DNA of 59,678 nt from Bacteroidota bacterium (GTDB lineage: Bacteria; Bacteroidota; Bacteroidia; Chitinophagales; Saprospiraceae). A program made the translations under genes and the position numbers. Under the pieces are notes generated by a model. That model had not been told where the DNA came from and did no database searches. It saw nothing but the letters and a program-made list of their open reading frames with translations. Shown here in pieces: positions 34,793 through 44,102 of the stretch (its first letter is position 1; each line of letters begins with the position of its first letter). The DNA lies in NCBI GenBank assembly GCA_029572935.1, contig JAKQHM010000027.1:1-59678 (forward strand), given 5' to 3'.

Positions 34793-36093
34793 AAGCAATG
34801 AATATATTCTTATATGAGTTCAAGCATTTCAGGAGAAGTAAAGCCAAAATTTTTGCTTACTTTCTTTTTGTACTTGCATCTATATATGCTATTTACAATG
34901 GATTTGAATTGCAAAGTAAACAGCAAGATACCATAGCCGAAATTAAACAAAAAAAACAAGAAGCTATCTCAAAAATATTGAAATGGTACGATGAAGGAAA
35001 AAGGGGCCCTGAAGATCGTCCCTGGATTGATATTTATACCCCTTTTTGGGCCTTGTGGAATTTGCCCACCTATGCCATAAAAGAGCCTGCTGATGCTATG
35101 CCGTTAGGTATTGGCCAAGCAGAACAATATGGATACTATAAAAGAGTAACCAATTGGAGTTCGGTTTACGACAGTGATATGGTAGAAGAGCTTGCTAATC
35201 CGGAAAGATTAGTGAACGGGAATATTGATTTTTCATTTCTTGTGATATTCCTGTTACCTCTCTTGTTCATCATTCTTACCTACAACATTTTTGGTTTGGA
35301 GACCGATATGAGTTTCGATAAACTTATCGCCATTCAATCCGGAAATAAATTTAATTGGATTTTAACAAGGTTAGCGTTTTACTCTTCAGCTTTAATATCA
35401 ACTGTTACCTTATTTATACTGGTAGTGGGTATGTTTAATAGAGTCATGTTAATGGAAATACTCACTTTGATTATTCTTAGTTTTATATACATAATTATAT
35501 GGACACTAGTCTTTTATATTTTAATCTTAAAAAGTAGAAGCAGCAACACGATTGCTTTTAAAATGATAAGTATCTGGTTACTTTTTTGTGTTTTGATTCC
35601 TGGCGCTGTTCATCAAATAGCCAGCATTAAATTCCCTGCAAACTATATGACTGATTATTTAGATGCCAATAGAAAAGAAGCATATGAAGTGTTTGAATTA
35701 TCAGCTGATTCTCTTGCTGTAAAGCTTAAAAACATCTACCCGAAATTAGAAAGCACACAACACGGAAAGGATTCGATTGTAAGAGAAGAAATTATAAATA
35801 ATACAACGAGTGCCATCATCAACCAGATAAATAAAAAGGCAATTGCTAAAATTGAATTGCAAAATGATGCTAAGAACGAATTTATAACATCAAGTTATTG
35901 GTACAATCCGGTTTCTATGGTTCAGAATAAATGGAATAGCATTACCGGTACTGACTTCAAGGCTTACAAGAATTTCAGAAATGAAGTACAGGAATGCATT
36001 GATGAGAAAGTTGAATTGTTGGTATTTGAATGTTGGGATAAGAAAACTGTAAATAAAGAAGTTTATGAAAATTATCTAAATCAGATGAAATGA
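34789..36093 (+). CDS. ABC transporter permease, DUF3526 type (second)
   Basis: A 434-residue protein whose ATG overlaps the preceding stop (ATGA), with a similar plan to the first permease: N-terminal segment (about 20-38), an extracytoplasmic loop with WIDIYTPFWALWNLPTYA, membrane bundle at about 145-270, and a soluble C-terminal part. The pair probably forms a heterodimeric channel with the ATPase at 32695. Its own stop overlaps the next start (ATGA), so DUF1826 is translationally coupled. No substrate can be assigned. Confidence 0.84.
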   Translation: MKAMNIFLYEFKHFRRSKAKIFAYFLFVLASIYAIYNGFELQSKQQDTIAEIKQKKQEAISKILKWYDEGKRGPEDRPWIDIYTPFWALWNLPTYAIKEPADAMPLGIGQAEQYGYYKRVTNWSSVYDSDMVEELANPERLVNGNIDFSFLVIFLLPLLFIILTYNIFGLETDMSFDKLIAIQSGNKFNWILTRLAFYSSALISTVTLFILVVGMFNRVMLMEILTLIILSFIYIIIWTLVFYILILKSRSSNTIAFKMISIWLLFCVLIPGAVHQIASIKFPANYMTDYLDANRKEAYEVFELSADSLAVKLKNIYPKLESTQHGKDSIVREEIINNTTSAIINQINKKAIAKIELQNDAKNEFITSSYWYNPVSMVQNKWNSITGTDFKAYKNFRNEVQECIDEKVELLVFECWDKKTVNKEVYENYLNQMK

Positions 36094-36725
36094 TTGCAGA
36101 AATAGTAAATGAAAACTGGGTGATAGGAAATTGCTCTGACAGCTTGCAAAATATACATCATAAGGGGATTAATATTGCGATTTATAATCGTAGTGTGGAT
36201 CATTTATCCGGAGAAATTATCCAGCTTATTGAAAAGGATATTGAATTGAGAGCTAGTGGAAGTATTGGATGCATTATTAGTTCAATTATGGATGAACTCA
36301 AAAGTCTTAATGCAATTCTGCTACTTAAAGATATTGAGCGGCAGCTTTCATTATTTTCTCAAATAGCTCAATCTACGAGTTACAGACTTTTATTGGCAAC
36401 AATAAAATCGAATATGTGTAGAAGGTTTCATACAGACATCAATGATTTAAGACTTCTGTGTACTTACAGTGGGCTAGGTACTTTATGGCTTACAGAAGAT
36501 AATGTAAACAGAAAGGGATTGGACACCTATGGAGATAATGAATGCATTGTGTTGGATGAAAGCCGAATACAACAAGCCGAAACCGGCTCTATAGTCATAC
36601 TTAAAGGAGCAATATATCCACAGGAGGGAACAGCAGCTATAGTACACCGAAGCCCATCGATTGAAGAAACTGGTCAGAGAAGATTGTTGCTAAGAATTGA
36701 TACGAATGAAAAACTATGGACATGA
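36090..36725 (+). CDS. DUF1826 family protein
   Basis: A 211-residue protein. The segment MCRRFHTDINDLRLLCTYSGLGTLWL (about 109-134) and the later RSPSIEETGQRRLLLRID closing region match the DUF1826 family, known from zinc-starvation regulons and often encoded near Zur and COG0523 GTPases. Candidate ligands for a metal are Cys110 and His114/Asp116 (from the C-x3-H-x-D pattern). Its biochemical activity has not been established as far as I know. It is coupled to the permease gene upstream, so it probably belongs to the same Zur-controlled operon. Confidence 0.8.
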   Translation: MIAEIVNENWVIGNCSDSLQNIHHKGINIAIYNRSVDHLSGEIIQLIEKDIELRASGSIGCIISSIMDELKSLNAILLLKDIERQLSLFSQIAQSTSYRLLLATIKSNMCRRFHTDINDLRLLCTYSGLGTLWLTEDNVNRKGLDTYGDNECIVLDESRIQQAETGSIVILKGAIYPQEGTAAIVHRSPSIEETGQRRLLLRIDTNEKLWT

Positions 36726-37064
36726 TACTACAAACCTTCGAAATATGGCATCGTTAATGACTGTCAAATGGATCTTACCAAGTGACTGGTTGTACAACGT
36801 ATTTCAGGTTTAGGTAATTGAAATAATGATGGAATGCAAAAATTCATTTCGCTTCATGGCGAACAACAATATCAAAATATTATAAACTTTTTAAATCAAT
36901 TAGCGTCAAAATCAAGGCAATTATTTTTTATTTTCTTTTATCTTTTTCATTTTATGTATCATTTTACCTGTAGTCTTCATTATAGAATTTAATGGAAATT
37001 GGACACATTTGATGATAATACTTTAAAACAAGATATTTTAGTTGATTCCATTCATTAGTGAACT
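36726..37064. other. AT-rich gap of about 340 bp inside the island
   Basis: No gene supported. A perfect 10-bp palindrome GTTGTACAAC lies at 36789-36798. A short decayed-looking frame at its left (MTVKWILPSDWLYNVFQV) looks like remnant coding sequence, but I cannot name it. The gap may also contain a promoter for the YiiX-like gene. Confidence 0.35.
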
Positions 37065-37865
37065 ATGTTTAGGAACATTTATAACAATATTTTCAAATAC
37101 CACTGCTCAAATTTATGGATGACCAATACTCTGATAGTTCGATTAATGGAGAAAGGCAAGTATGTTTTCAGTTTTCTCCTTTGCCTAAATTCCCAGATTT
37201 ATAGAAGTAATCCATTTAAAATTGTATCATTTTTATTTTTCTGTAATTTAGCACCAAGCTGTAAGCACGGACACCATGATGAAGTATTACAAGAAGGTGA
37301 TTTGTTGTTTCAAAATTTGAATTGTGGTGACTTATGTGATGCCATTGAAGCTGTAACTGAAGGTGTAGATGGAAAGGAATATTCTCATTGTGGTTTGGTG
37401 GCAAAATTTAACGACACCCTAAAAGTTATAGAGGCTATAGGGGACAAGGTTCAGGTAAATTCTTTACACAATTTCTTTGCAAGAAGTGGCGATACAATAA
37501 TTATTCAAAACATTACCATTGGCAGAGTTAAAAAGCAATATGAAAAAATGATTTTGAATGCCATATCAAAAGCAAAACAGCTTATAGGCCATCCTTATGA
37601 TGATGAATTCTTATTAAACAATGGTAAATGGTATTGCAGTGAGTTGATTTATGAAATATTCAGACAAGCTAACAATCAACAGGACTTTTTTAAATTAGAG
37701 CCGATGACATTCAAAGACCCGTTAACACAAAGCTTTTTTCCGGCATGGATTAGGTATTACAATGGGCTTCAAACAGAAATACCGGAGGGTAAGCCGGGAA
37801 TAAATCCAGGGATTATTTCGAGAAGTTCAAATGTGGAGATTATTAATATTAATTGTATAAATTGA
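37065..37865 (+). CDS. YiiX-like permuted NlpC/P60 cysteine hydrolase
   Basis: A 266-residue protein from the ATG at 37065; ATGs at 37119 and 37146 are possible alternatives, and an internal hydrophobic stretch ending APSCKHG could be a lipoprotein signal. The conserved core shows the permuted papain-like order: LQEGDLLFQ (about 77-85), SHCGLV with the catalytic His (about 107), and KWYCSELI with the catalytic Cys (about 190). YiiX/YebB-type enzymes of the NlpC/P60 superfamily are amidases or lipid-linked hydrolases; the substrate is unknown. It lies directly upstream of, and overlaps, the CDF transporter gene. Confidence 0.8.
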   Translation: MFRNIYNNIFKYHCSNLWMTNTLIVRLMEKGKYVFSFLLCLNSQIYRSNPFKIVSFLFFCNLAPSCKHGHHDEVLQEGDLLFQNLNCGDLCDAIEAVTEGVDGKEYSHCGLVAKFNDTLKVIEAIGDKVQVNSLHNFFARSGDTIIIQNITIGRVKKQYEKMILNAISKAKQLIGHPYDDEFLLNNGKWYCSELIYEIFRQANNQQDFFKLEPMTFKDPLTQSFFPAWIRYYNGLQTEIPEGKPGINPGIISRSSNVEIININCIN

Positions 37866-38515
37866 TGGAGCATAAACATCACACTCACGAACATAATCAT
37901 TTGCATATTAAGTCAATAAAGACGGGCTGGGTTCTCCTCATTTCAGTGGTAACCATGCTGCTTGAAATTATTTTTGGGTACTTGACCAACAGTATGGCTT
38001 TATTAAGTGATGGCTGGCATATGACTTCACATGTAGTTGCAATTGGAGCAGGCTGGCTTACTTATCAATATGTATTGTATCAGCATAAATTAATGAAAGA
38101 TGTGAACGCTGATAAAATTCTTTCATTTACCGGTTTAGCAAATGCAGCTGCATTAGCAGGGATAGCCATTTTTGTTTTTATTGAATCAATTGAAAGATTT
38201 TGTAATCCAATTGCTATTAAATATAGTGAGGCCATAGTAGTTTCCTTAGTTGGACTGGTTGTAAATATTGCTTCTGCCAAAATATTGCATCACGAGGATG
38301 AGCACAGCGACCATAATTTAAAGGCGACTTACTTACATCTTCTTGCCGATATTTTGACAAGTATATTGGTACTGATTGCCCTGTTCGGAGGGCTTTTTTT
38401 CCAGTTTTACAAGGCGGATGCAATTGTAGGCATGATAGGGTCTTTGGTCATTCTTCATTGGTCAAGGGGCATAATTGTAAAAGCCTATAAACAAGTTTTT
38501 TTTAATTATAATTAA
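37865..38515 (+). CDS. Cation diffusion facilitator, ZitB/DmeF-like
   Basis: A 216-residue membrane protein from the ATG at 37865, which shares its A with the preceding stop. The N-terminus is histidine-rich (MEHKHHTHEHNHLH). Six membrane segments follow; conserved metal-site residues include SDGWHMTSH in the second segment and HLLAD in the fifth. The long cytoplasmic C-domain of many CDF proteins is missing, as in the DmeF group. Such carriers export Zn2+, Co2+ or related metals in exchange for H+. Its place in a Zur-associated cluster suggests zinc handling. Six nt separate it from the CobW-like gene. Confidence 0.87.
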   Translation: MEHKHHTHEHNHLHIKSIKTGWVLLISVVTMLLEIIFGYLTNSMALLSDGWHMTSHVVAIGAGWLTYQYVLYQHKLMKDVNADKILSFTGLANAAALAGIAIFVFIESIERFCNPIAIKYSEAIVVSLVGLVVNIASAKILHHEDEHSDHNLKATYLHLLADILTSILVLIALFGGLFFQFYKADAIVGMIGSLVILHWSRGIIVKAYKQVFFNYN

Positions 38516-38521
38516 ATAGGT

Positions 38522-39739
38522 ATGACAACAAAATTCATCACTAAAAAATTGCCGGTAACCGTATTAAGCGGATTTCTTGGAGCAGGGAAAACTACGCTGC
38601 TTAATCATATTTTACATAACAAAGAAGGCTTAAAAGTAGCTGTAATTGTGAATGATATGAGTGAAGTAAATGTCGATGCAAGGCTTGTAAATGAGCAAAA
38701 TGTACTTTCACGAACAGAGGAGAAGTTGGTAGAAATGAGTAACGGTTGTATTTGTTGCACACTTCGTGAAGATCTGATGATAGAAGTCGAAAAATTAGCC
38801 AATGAAGGCAGATTTGACTACTTGCTTATTGAAAGTACTGGAATAAGCGAACCTGTTCCAGTGGCTCAGACCTTTAGTTATGTAGATGATGAAAAAGGAA
38901 TTGACCTGTCTAAATTCAGCTATATTGATACAATGGTTACAGTAGTGGACTGTTTCAATTTCTTCAATGACTTTGGAACAAACGAATTGTTGGTGGACCG
39001 AAATCTTACGGATATGGAAGGGGATTACAGAACAATTGTAAACTTGTTAACCGACCAGATAGAATTTGCAAATGTAATTATTCTAAATAAAACTGATTTG
39101 GTAAGTTCCAGAACGGTTGGACTTTTAAAAGCATCCATTCAAAAATTGAACCCAAGTGCAAAAATCTTGACATCCAATTTTGGCAAAGTAGAACCAAAGG
39201 AAATTTTAAACACTAAACTATTTGACTTTGAAAAAGCACAAAAATCTGCAGGTTGGCAAAAGGAATTAGAGGGTGGAATTCATATACCAGAAACCGAAGA
39301 ATACGGGATTTCTTCATTTGTATTTCGAAATCATCGACCTTTTCACCCTGAAAGATTTTGGAAATATCTGAATGAAGATTACCCAAGTGGTGTAATTAGA
39401 GCCAAAGGTTTGTTTTGGTTAGCCTCACGTCCTAACGATGCCATTAATTTCAGTCAGGCAGGGGGATCATCGCGGCTTGAAAAAGCTGGTGTATGGTGGG
39501 TAAGTATGCCACTTTCTGAAAGAATTAGGTACCAGTCATTCGTTGACAATCGTGAGTACATAGAAAATAAATGGTACAGACAATGGGGTGACCGAATGAA
39601 TGAAATAGTTTTCATTGGGCAGAATATTGACAAGGAAATGATGATAGCTGACCTGGAAAAGTGTTTATTGCAAGACAGTGATCAAGAAATATTTGAAAGC
39701 AATAAAGGATTTAATGATCCTTTTCCAAATGAGATTTAA
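38522..39739 (+). CDS. COG0523 (CobW/ZagA-like) GTPase metallochaperone
   Basis: A 405-residue G3E-family GTPase. Walker A GFLGAGKT (17-24), the metal-binding GCICC motif (75-79), the ESTGISEP switch region and NKTD (about 188) are all present, and the CobW C-terminal domain follows with FHPERFW. COG0523 members deliver Zn2+ to client enzymes under zinc limitation (YciC/ZagA, ZNG1). With Zur-type regulator, DUF1826 and CDF genes nearby, a zinc-starvation role is the best guess; the client enzyme is unknown. A promoter of its own is not seen; it may be read from the upstream genes. Confidence 0.9.
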   Translation: MTTKFITKKLPVTVLSGFLGAGKTTLLNHILHNKEGLKVAVIVNDMSEVNVDARLVNEQNVLSRTEEKLVEMSNGCICCTLREDLMIEVEKLANEGRFDYLLIESTGISEPVPVAQTFSYVDDEKGIDLSKFSYIDTMVTVVDCFNFFNDFGTNELLVDRNLTDMEGDYRTIVNLLTDQIEFANVIILNKTDLVSSRTVGLLKASIQKLNPSAKILTSNFGKVEPKEILNTKLFDFEKAQKSAGWQKELEGGIHIPETEEYGISSFVFRNHRPFHPERFWKYLNEDYPSGVIRAKGLFWLASRPNDAINFSQAGGSSRLEKAGVWWVSMPLSERIRYQSFVDNREYIENKWYRQWGDRMNEIVFIGQNIDKEMMIADLEKCLLQDSDQEIFESNKGFNDPFPNEI

Positions 39740-40423
39740 TTTTGTAATATTGAGGGGCATTAGGAGGAACATTAGTATTTTTTTTAAACGGCACAGAGCC
39801 TAACAAAAATTCCTAGTGAGGGGCATATAGCTGCAGCTAGAAAGCATTAATCACAAATATTCAAACCTGTATAGAAATAACAGTGAAGGCATTTAAAATT
39901 AGTTCGAACGCATGGACGACCACCATTAAGTGATGGATCTTTATGTGAACACTTTTGAACTGTGAAGGTATTTGGTACGCCAACATTGAATCAGGATCGT
40001 GACATTGGACTGATCAGAGTTTGGAAACTAATTTTGATGGTGTTCAATTCCTTCGGAGGTGCATATTCCGTAAAGTGAAACAGTATGATCATTTTTCCGT
40101 TCATTTATATTTTTTTGGACATAGTGATCATCACAACTTCTGGCAAGGGCTGATCCGACTTATTCCTGGTAGTTCAAATTGCTCATACTGCTAAAGGTTT
40201 AGTTATATATTTGGAATGCTAATTTTCTTAAAGAACATTCGGGAGACAAGACGATAAGTTGTTTATTGCATGAGGCATTGTGATGAGATCAAATTCAGGC
40301 GCTCATTAAAAAATAATACAAACCTTTTGAACCCGAATAGGCTTTCATTCAGAATATCCTCCAGGAATCATAGATAATAAGTGGTTGGATAGTTCACAAT
40401 TCAGATTGATGGAATTTCATTCC
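39740..40423. other. Gene-poor right edge of the AT-rich island
   Basis: Nearly 700 bp with no supported gene. A 10-bp direct repeat TGAGGGGCAT occurs twice (about 39771 and 39818). The stretch is AT-rich with no intact frames and may contain decayed transposon or gene sequence, which I cannot identify. It ends at a strong bidirectional terminator. Confidence 0.35.
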
Positions 40424-40460
40424 AAAAAAAAAGCCCTCCTGAAATCAGGAAGGCTTTTTT
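40424..40460. terminator. Bidirectional terminator after the Omp28-like gene
   Basis: A stem GCC-x-TCCTGA / TCAGGA-x-GGC, flanked by an A run on one side and a T run on the other, so it can act on both strands. It lies 20 bp after the stop of the minus-strand gene at 40481 and separates it from the island. Confidence 0.85.
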
Positions 40461-40480
40461 GATTATTATTTCTGAAGGGA

Positions 40481-42475
40481 TCAGAGGATCGTGATCTTGT
40501 GCGTCTGAACTCCTTTGGAAGTTCTCAGCTCGATCTGATAGATTCCTGCGTTAACAGCTACAGGGAAACTCAGGTTATTGGTACCAGCATTGAGTTGCTT
40601 GCCATTTGCGAGCAGGCTGACCATTTTACCCTGCATGTCGTACATCCTGATATCCGCACGTGTATTTTCGCTCATTCGTACATCGAGGTTGATCAACTCA
40701 GACGCAGGATTGGGAAATACCTTCATGTCGGTGATGTTGCCAGGATTGTTGGTGCTGGATGGGGCATTCTGGATCTTCACATCATCGAGGAAATAAGCCC
40801 ATCCGTTGCCGGCTGTACCTTTAAACTGAACCAGAAGTTCCGGTGTACCATCGAAAGCAGAGAGGTCTACTGATTCTGCTTTCCACTGGTCTGGCAGCGG
40901 CAACCAGAATCCTGGAATGTGGCTGTTGACCACGTCTACTTCAGGCACAGAAGCCATAAAGGTTCCGGAGTTGCTGTACACGGAGGTCCAGGTATCGCCG
41001 CAATCTGTGGATACAAGTAATTCCATTTTGTCTGTATCCGTCAATGCTTTGGTAGCATAGGCGTAGTTCCAGGTGGCAGTGGTTTTCACGCCCTGAGAAA
41101 GATCGATCTTGTCAAAATACAAGGAGGCAGTTGCTCCGGCCACGCCCTGGTCGGAAAAGGCAAAGAACATGTTCCAGGTGGATTGTCCGAAGCCTCCCAT
41201 AGGATAAGGGAAATTATTGCCCTGGGCTGCACTGGCGCGGAAGATCCTCAGACCCTGAGCAGCAACATAGGTTTTGGCTACCGGAGTGGTGCCGGTTCCA
41301 TTTTCAAATCCTTCGTTGAGGTTGTTGCCGTTTGTAGCAGACGGGAAGGTGAGCAGTGGGATTTGATTTTGGAAATTGTTCACCACATTTCTGTCCTTTA
41401 CTGCACCGCCGTTGATGCGCTCAATGTAAAAGTTAAAGGTTGAGCTGCCGAGGTTAAGGGGAAGATTGTTGAATGTAGCAAGAGCTTTATCGCCAGGCAT
41501 TAAATTCCCTGTCCAGTTCACTCTTGGTCTGGCGACTCCTCCATTTAGTTGAACAAAGTCAATGGAAGTGATCGGAGTAGGATCGGTAGAGACGTTTTCA
41601 ATTTCCACTTCAAAAGAAACGGAATTGTCGCACTGGTCCACGCGGTTTTTCATGGTACCGGTGATCATGGCCACATCCAGGAAAGTTCCTTCCGGAGCCT
41701 TTGGCTCGCTGTACGCAGACTGGAAGACTTCCCTGCTGCTGGTGGCGGCATTTTGAACAAAGGCTACTACGCCGATCTGATTGACAGAATACAGATAAGC
41801 CGGAAGAGAAACCTTGAATTTGAAATCCTGGCTTTGTCCCGGAGCAATAGCCTGCGTGATGCGGGTACCGGAAGCATTGGGGATCATTTTTCTCATCACA
41901 TGAGAAAATACCGTTTCGCCGTTGGTAGCAGCCTGACGCGGGAATTTGATCTCTTCTTCAGTAATGACGGTCTGAAGTACGTAATTTGCTCCGGTAAAGT
42001 CCGTGCTGCTCACGTTTTTGATCGAAATATTGATCTCTATGCTGTCTTTGCCGGTTTCGAGGGTCACTTTATGATCCACAGTAAGTTCGATTGGAGAGGT
42101 AACAGCAAGGCGGTTCGTAAGAGGAGTGCGATCGGCCACCAGATTGATCGGATGACCATTGTGAGGTGTGACGCCGTCCATTCTGCAGGAAGGAGCGGAG
42201 TTGATGCCATAAAAGCTATGTCTGGCTTGTGACTCGGGGGTATTCTGACCATACATGGGGTCGCCGGTCACAGGGATGTAGCTTTGATACTTGAGAGCAG
42301 TGACCTGATTTCCATAACCTTCGAGGAAGGGATCGAAAAACGGGTTGGTCGCAGCGCAGGGACCGCAGGTAGCGCTCGTGAATTCCTCCACCAGAACCCT
42401 TCTGACAGCTTGTGCGTCAGTGCGGAAAATAGAGGCAAGCACCACAAAGAGAGCAAGAGTAAACTTTCTATTCAT
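40481..42475 (-). CDS. Omp28-like secreted protein with T9SS sorting domain
   Basis: A 664-residue protein from the ATG at 42475; a longer frame upstream is AT-rich and gives no signal peptide. Signal peptide 1-21 (ending RTDAQ). A thioredoxin-like Omp28 region follows, with VLVEEFTSATCGPC (C-x-x-C), ALKYQSYIP and a C-rich APSCRMDG. Residues about 220-570 are beta-rich, including a lectin-like region (YFDKIDLS). The last 80 residues are a type A T9SS domain (MKVFPNPASEL ... AGIYQIEL). Omp28 proteins are surface-exposed in Porphyromonas. A thiol-disulfide role at the surface is possible from the CGPC pair. Strong terminator downstream. Confidence 0.88.
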   Translation of the reverse strand: MNRKFTLALFVVLASIFRTDAQAVRRVLVEEFTSATCGPCAATNPFFDPFLEGYGNQVTALKYQSYIPVTGDPMYGQNTPESQARHSFYGINSAPSCRMDGVTPHNGHPINLVADRTPLTNRLAVTSPIELTVDHKVTLETGKDSIEINISIKNVSSTDFTGANYVLQTVITEEEIKFPRQAATNGETVFSHVMRKMIPNASGTRITQAIAPGQSQDFKFKVSLPAYLYSVNQIGVVAFVQNAATSSREVFQSAYSEPKAPEGTFLDVAMITGTMKNRVDQCDNSVSFEVEIENVSTDPTPITSIDFVQLNGGVARPRVNWTGNLMPGDKALATFNNLPLNLGSSTFNFYIERINGGAVKDRNVVNNFQNQIPLLTFPSATNGNNLNEGFENGTGTTPVAKTYVAAQGLRIFRASAAQGNNFPYPMGGFGQSTWNMFFAFSDQGVAGATASLYFDKIDLSQGVKTTATWNYAYATKALTDTDKMELLVSTDCGDTWTSVYSNSGTFMASVPEVDVVNSHIPGFWLPLPDQWKAESVDLSAFDGTPELLVQFKGTAGNGWAYFLDDVKIQNAPSSTNNPGNITDMKVFPNPASELINLDVRMSENTRADIRMYDMQGKMVSLLANGKQLNAGTNNLSFPVAVNAGIYQIELRTSKGVQTHKITIL

Positions 42476-42733
42476 TTGAAAAAATTTTGATGTAAAAGAT
42501 GATTTGAAGTGCAATATTAGAGAATTATTAAATTGTTTTTTGAAAATTATTAGACGAACTTTTGCCAAGATCGCAGCTTGCAGACTATAAAAATTTGTCT
42601 GTGTTAAAATCATATGTGTATGGTCAAATGCTTCAATGTCTTATGTTTTTGCCAAGTCCTGGGGTCTTTTCTAAATATCGAATGAAGCGGTCCCAAAGCT
42701 TCAAATTTAACAATCCGGTGGGCTTTAATCCAT

Positions 42734-42741
42734 TATGTTTG
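42734..42741 (+). promoter_or_regulatory. -7 promoter element of the redox pair
   Basis: TATGTTTG matches TAnnTTTG exactly, 20 nt before the ATG at 42762. It argues against an upstream start at 42735, which would lie inside the element. Confidence 0.55.
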
Positions 42742-42761
42742 TGCTTAGCTCAAAGCGATCA

Positions 42762-44102
42762 ATGGCCCATATCTGCATCCTTGGAAACGGGATCGCGGGG
42801 GTTACCGCTGCCCGCCACATCCGCAAACTTTCGGAGCACAGGATCACCCTGATCTCCGGAGAGGCCTCTTATTTTTTCAGTCGCACGGCCCTGATGTATG
42901 TGTATATGGGTCATATGGCCTGGAAAGACCTGGAGCCTTATCCCCGGACCTTCTGGCAGGACAACAGGATAGAAATCCTCTACGATATGGTGGCAGCCGT
43001 CGATTTCGAAGAAAAAAAGATGATCCTGGCCTCCGGTCGGTCAGTCCATTACGACCAGTTGATCCTGGCCACCGGCTCTGTTCCGGTCCGTCCGGAATGG
43101 CCGGGTCAGAATTTAAGAGGGGTGGGCAAGCTGTACCACAAACAGGATCTCGAAGCACTGGAATCCTGGACACCCCAGGTGCGCCAGGCTGTCATCGCGG
43201 GGGGAGGACTCATCGGGATCGAACTGGCTGAAATGTTGCACAGCAGGGGAAAAGAAGTTAGCCTCCTGATTCGGGAACCCGCCTATTGGGCAGGAGTTTT
43301 ACCCATGCCGGAAGCGAATTTGGTCAGCAGGCACATTCTCAGGCAGGGCATCGATTTAAGACAGGGTCATCAGGTAAGGGAAATCAAAAGCCATGACGGA
43401 GAGCGGGTTTCTTCCATCGTCACGCAAGATGGATCGGAAATCGACTGTCAGTACCTGGGAATCACCATCGGGGTAAGGCCCAACATTGACCTGTTTCAGA
43501 ACAGTCCATTGGAAATGGACCGCGGCATTCTGGTGGATTCTTTTCTCAGGACCAACCTTCCGGATGTCTATGCCATAGGCGATTGTGCCCAGCTCAAAAA
43601 CCCCAGACCGGGCAGAAGATCCGTGGAGGCAGTCTGGTACACAGGGCGCATGATGGGAAAAACAGTGGCCAAAACAATATGCGGCCATTCTGAGGAATAC
43701 GATCCGGGCATCTGGTTCAATTCTGCAAAGTTCTTTGATCTGGAGTACCAGGTTTACGGTCAGGTCAGTCCGGTGGACCCTCCTTCGATCGCTTCTCTCT
43801 ATTGGCAGCACCCCAATGAGGAAAAGTCTATACGGATCTGTTATGACAAAGCAAGCCAGGAGGTGACGGGCTTCAATCTAATGGGCATCCGCTTTCGCCA
43901 GGAAATTTGCGATCGATGGATAAGCCAAAAAGCAAATCTGAAGGAGGTGCTTTCATCCGTACGACTTGCCTTTTTTGACCCGGAATTTTATCGGGATCAT
44001 GCTCCGCAATTGATTCGTGCTGCCAGAGAGCAAACGGGCCTTGATGTTCAGCTGACGAGACCCTGGACCCTGAATGCCGTACTTCAATTCATGAAAAAAT
44101 GA
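42762..44102 (+). CDS. FAD/NAD(P)-dependent oxidoreductase
   Basis: A 446-residue protein from the ATG at 42762. Two dinucleotide folds are clear: FAD motif ILGNGIAGVTAA (5-16), ATG-like LILATGSVPVRP, NAD motif VIAGGGLIGIELAEML (about 145-160), and the second FAD motif VYAIGDCAQ. The redox-active CxxxxC of disulfide reductases is absent. It resembles nitrite-reductase-like and rubredoxin-reductase-like enzymes. Its stop overlaps the start of a membrane polyferredoxin gene (ATGA), so the two probably form one electron-transfer unit: NAD(P)H to flavin to iron-sulphur clusters, or the reverse. Confidence 0.87.
   Translation: MAHICILGNGIAGVTAARHIRKLSEHRITLISGEASYFFSRTALMYVYMGHMAWKDLEPYPRTFWQDNRIEILYDMVAAVDFEEKKMILASGRSVHYDQLILATGSVPVRPEWPGQNLRGVGKLYHKQDLEALESWTPQVRQAVIAGGGLIGIELAEMLHSRGKEVSLLIREPAYWAGVLPMPEANLVSRHILRQGIDLRQGHQVREIKSHDGERVSSIVTQDGSEIDCQYLGITIGVRPNIDLFQNSPLEMDRGILVDSFLRTNLPDVYAIGDCAQLKNPRPGRRSVEAVWYTGRMMGKTVAKTICGHSEEYDPGIWFNSAKFFDLEYQVYGQVSPVDPPSIASLYWQHPNEEKSIRICYDKASQEVTGFNLMGIRFRQEICDRWISQKANLKEVLSSVRLAFFDPEFYRDHAPQLIRAAREQTGLDVQLTRPWTLNAVLQFMKK

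Noticed and set aside
36789-36798. Perfect palindrome GTTGTACAAC in the island gap
   Set aside because: Differs from the Fur-type palindromes near 32.6 kb and is short enough to occur by chance; no gene start is close.
39771-39827. Direct repeat TGAGGGGCAT about 48 bp apart
   Set aside because: Only two copies with unrelated flanks; not enough for an attachment site, transposon end or CRISPR.
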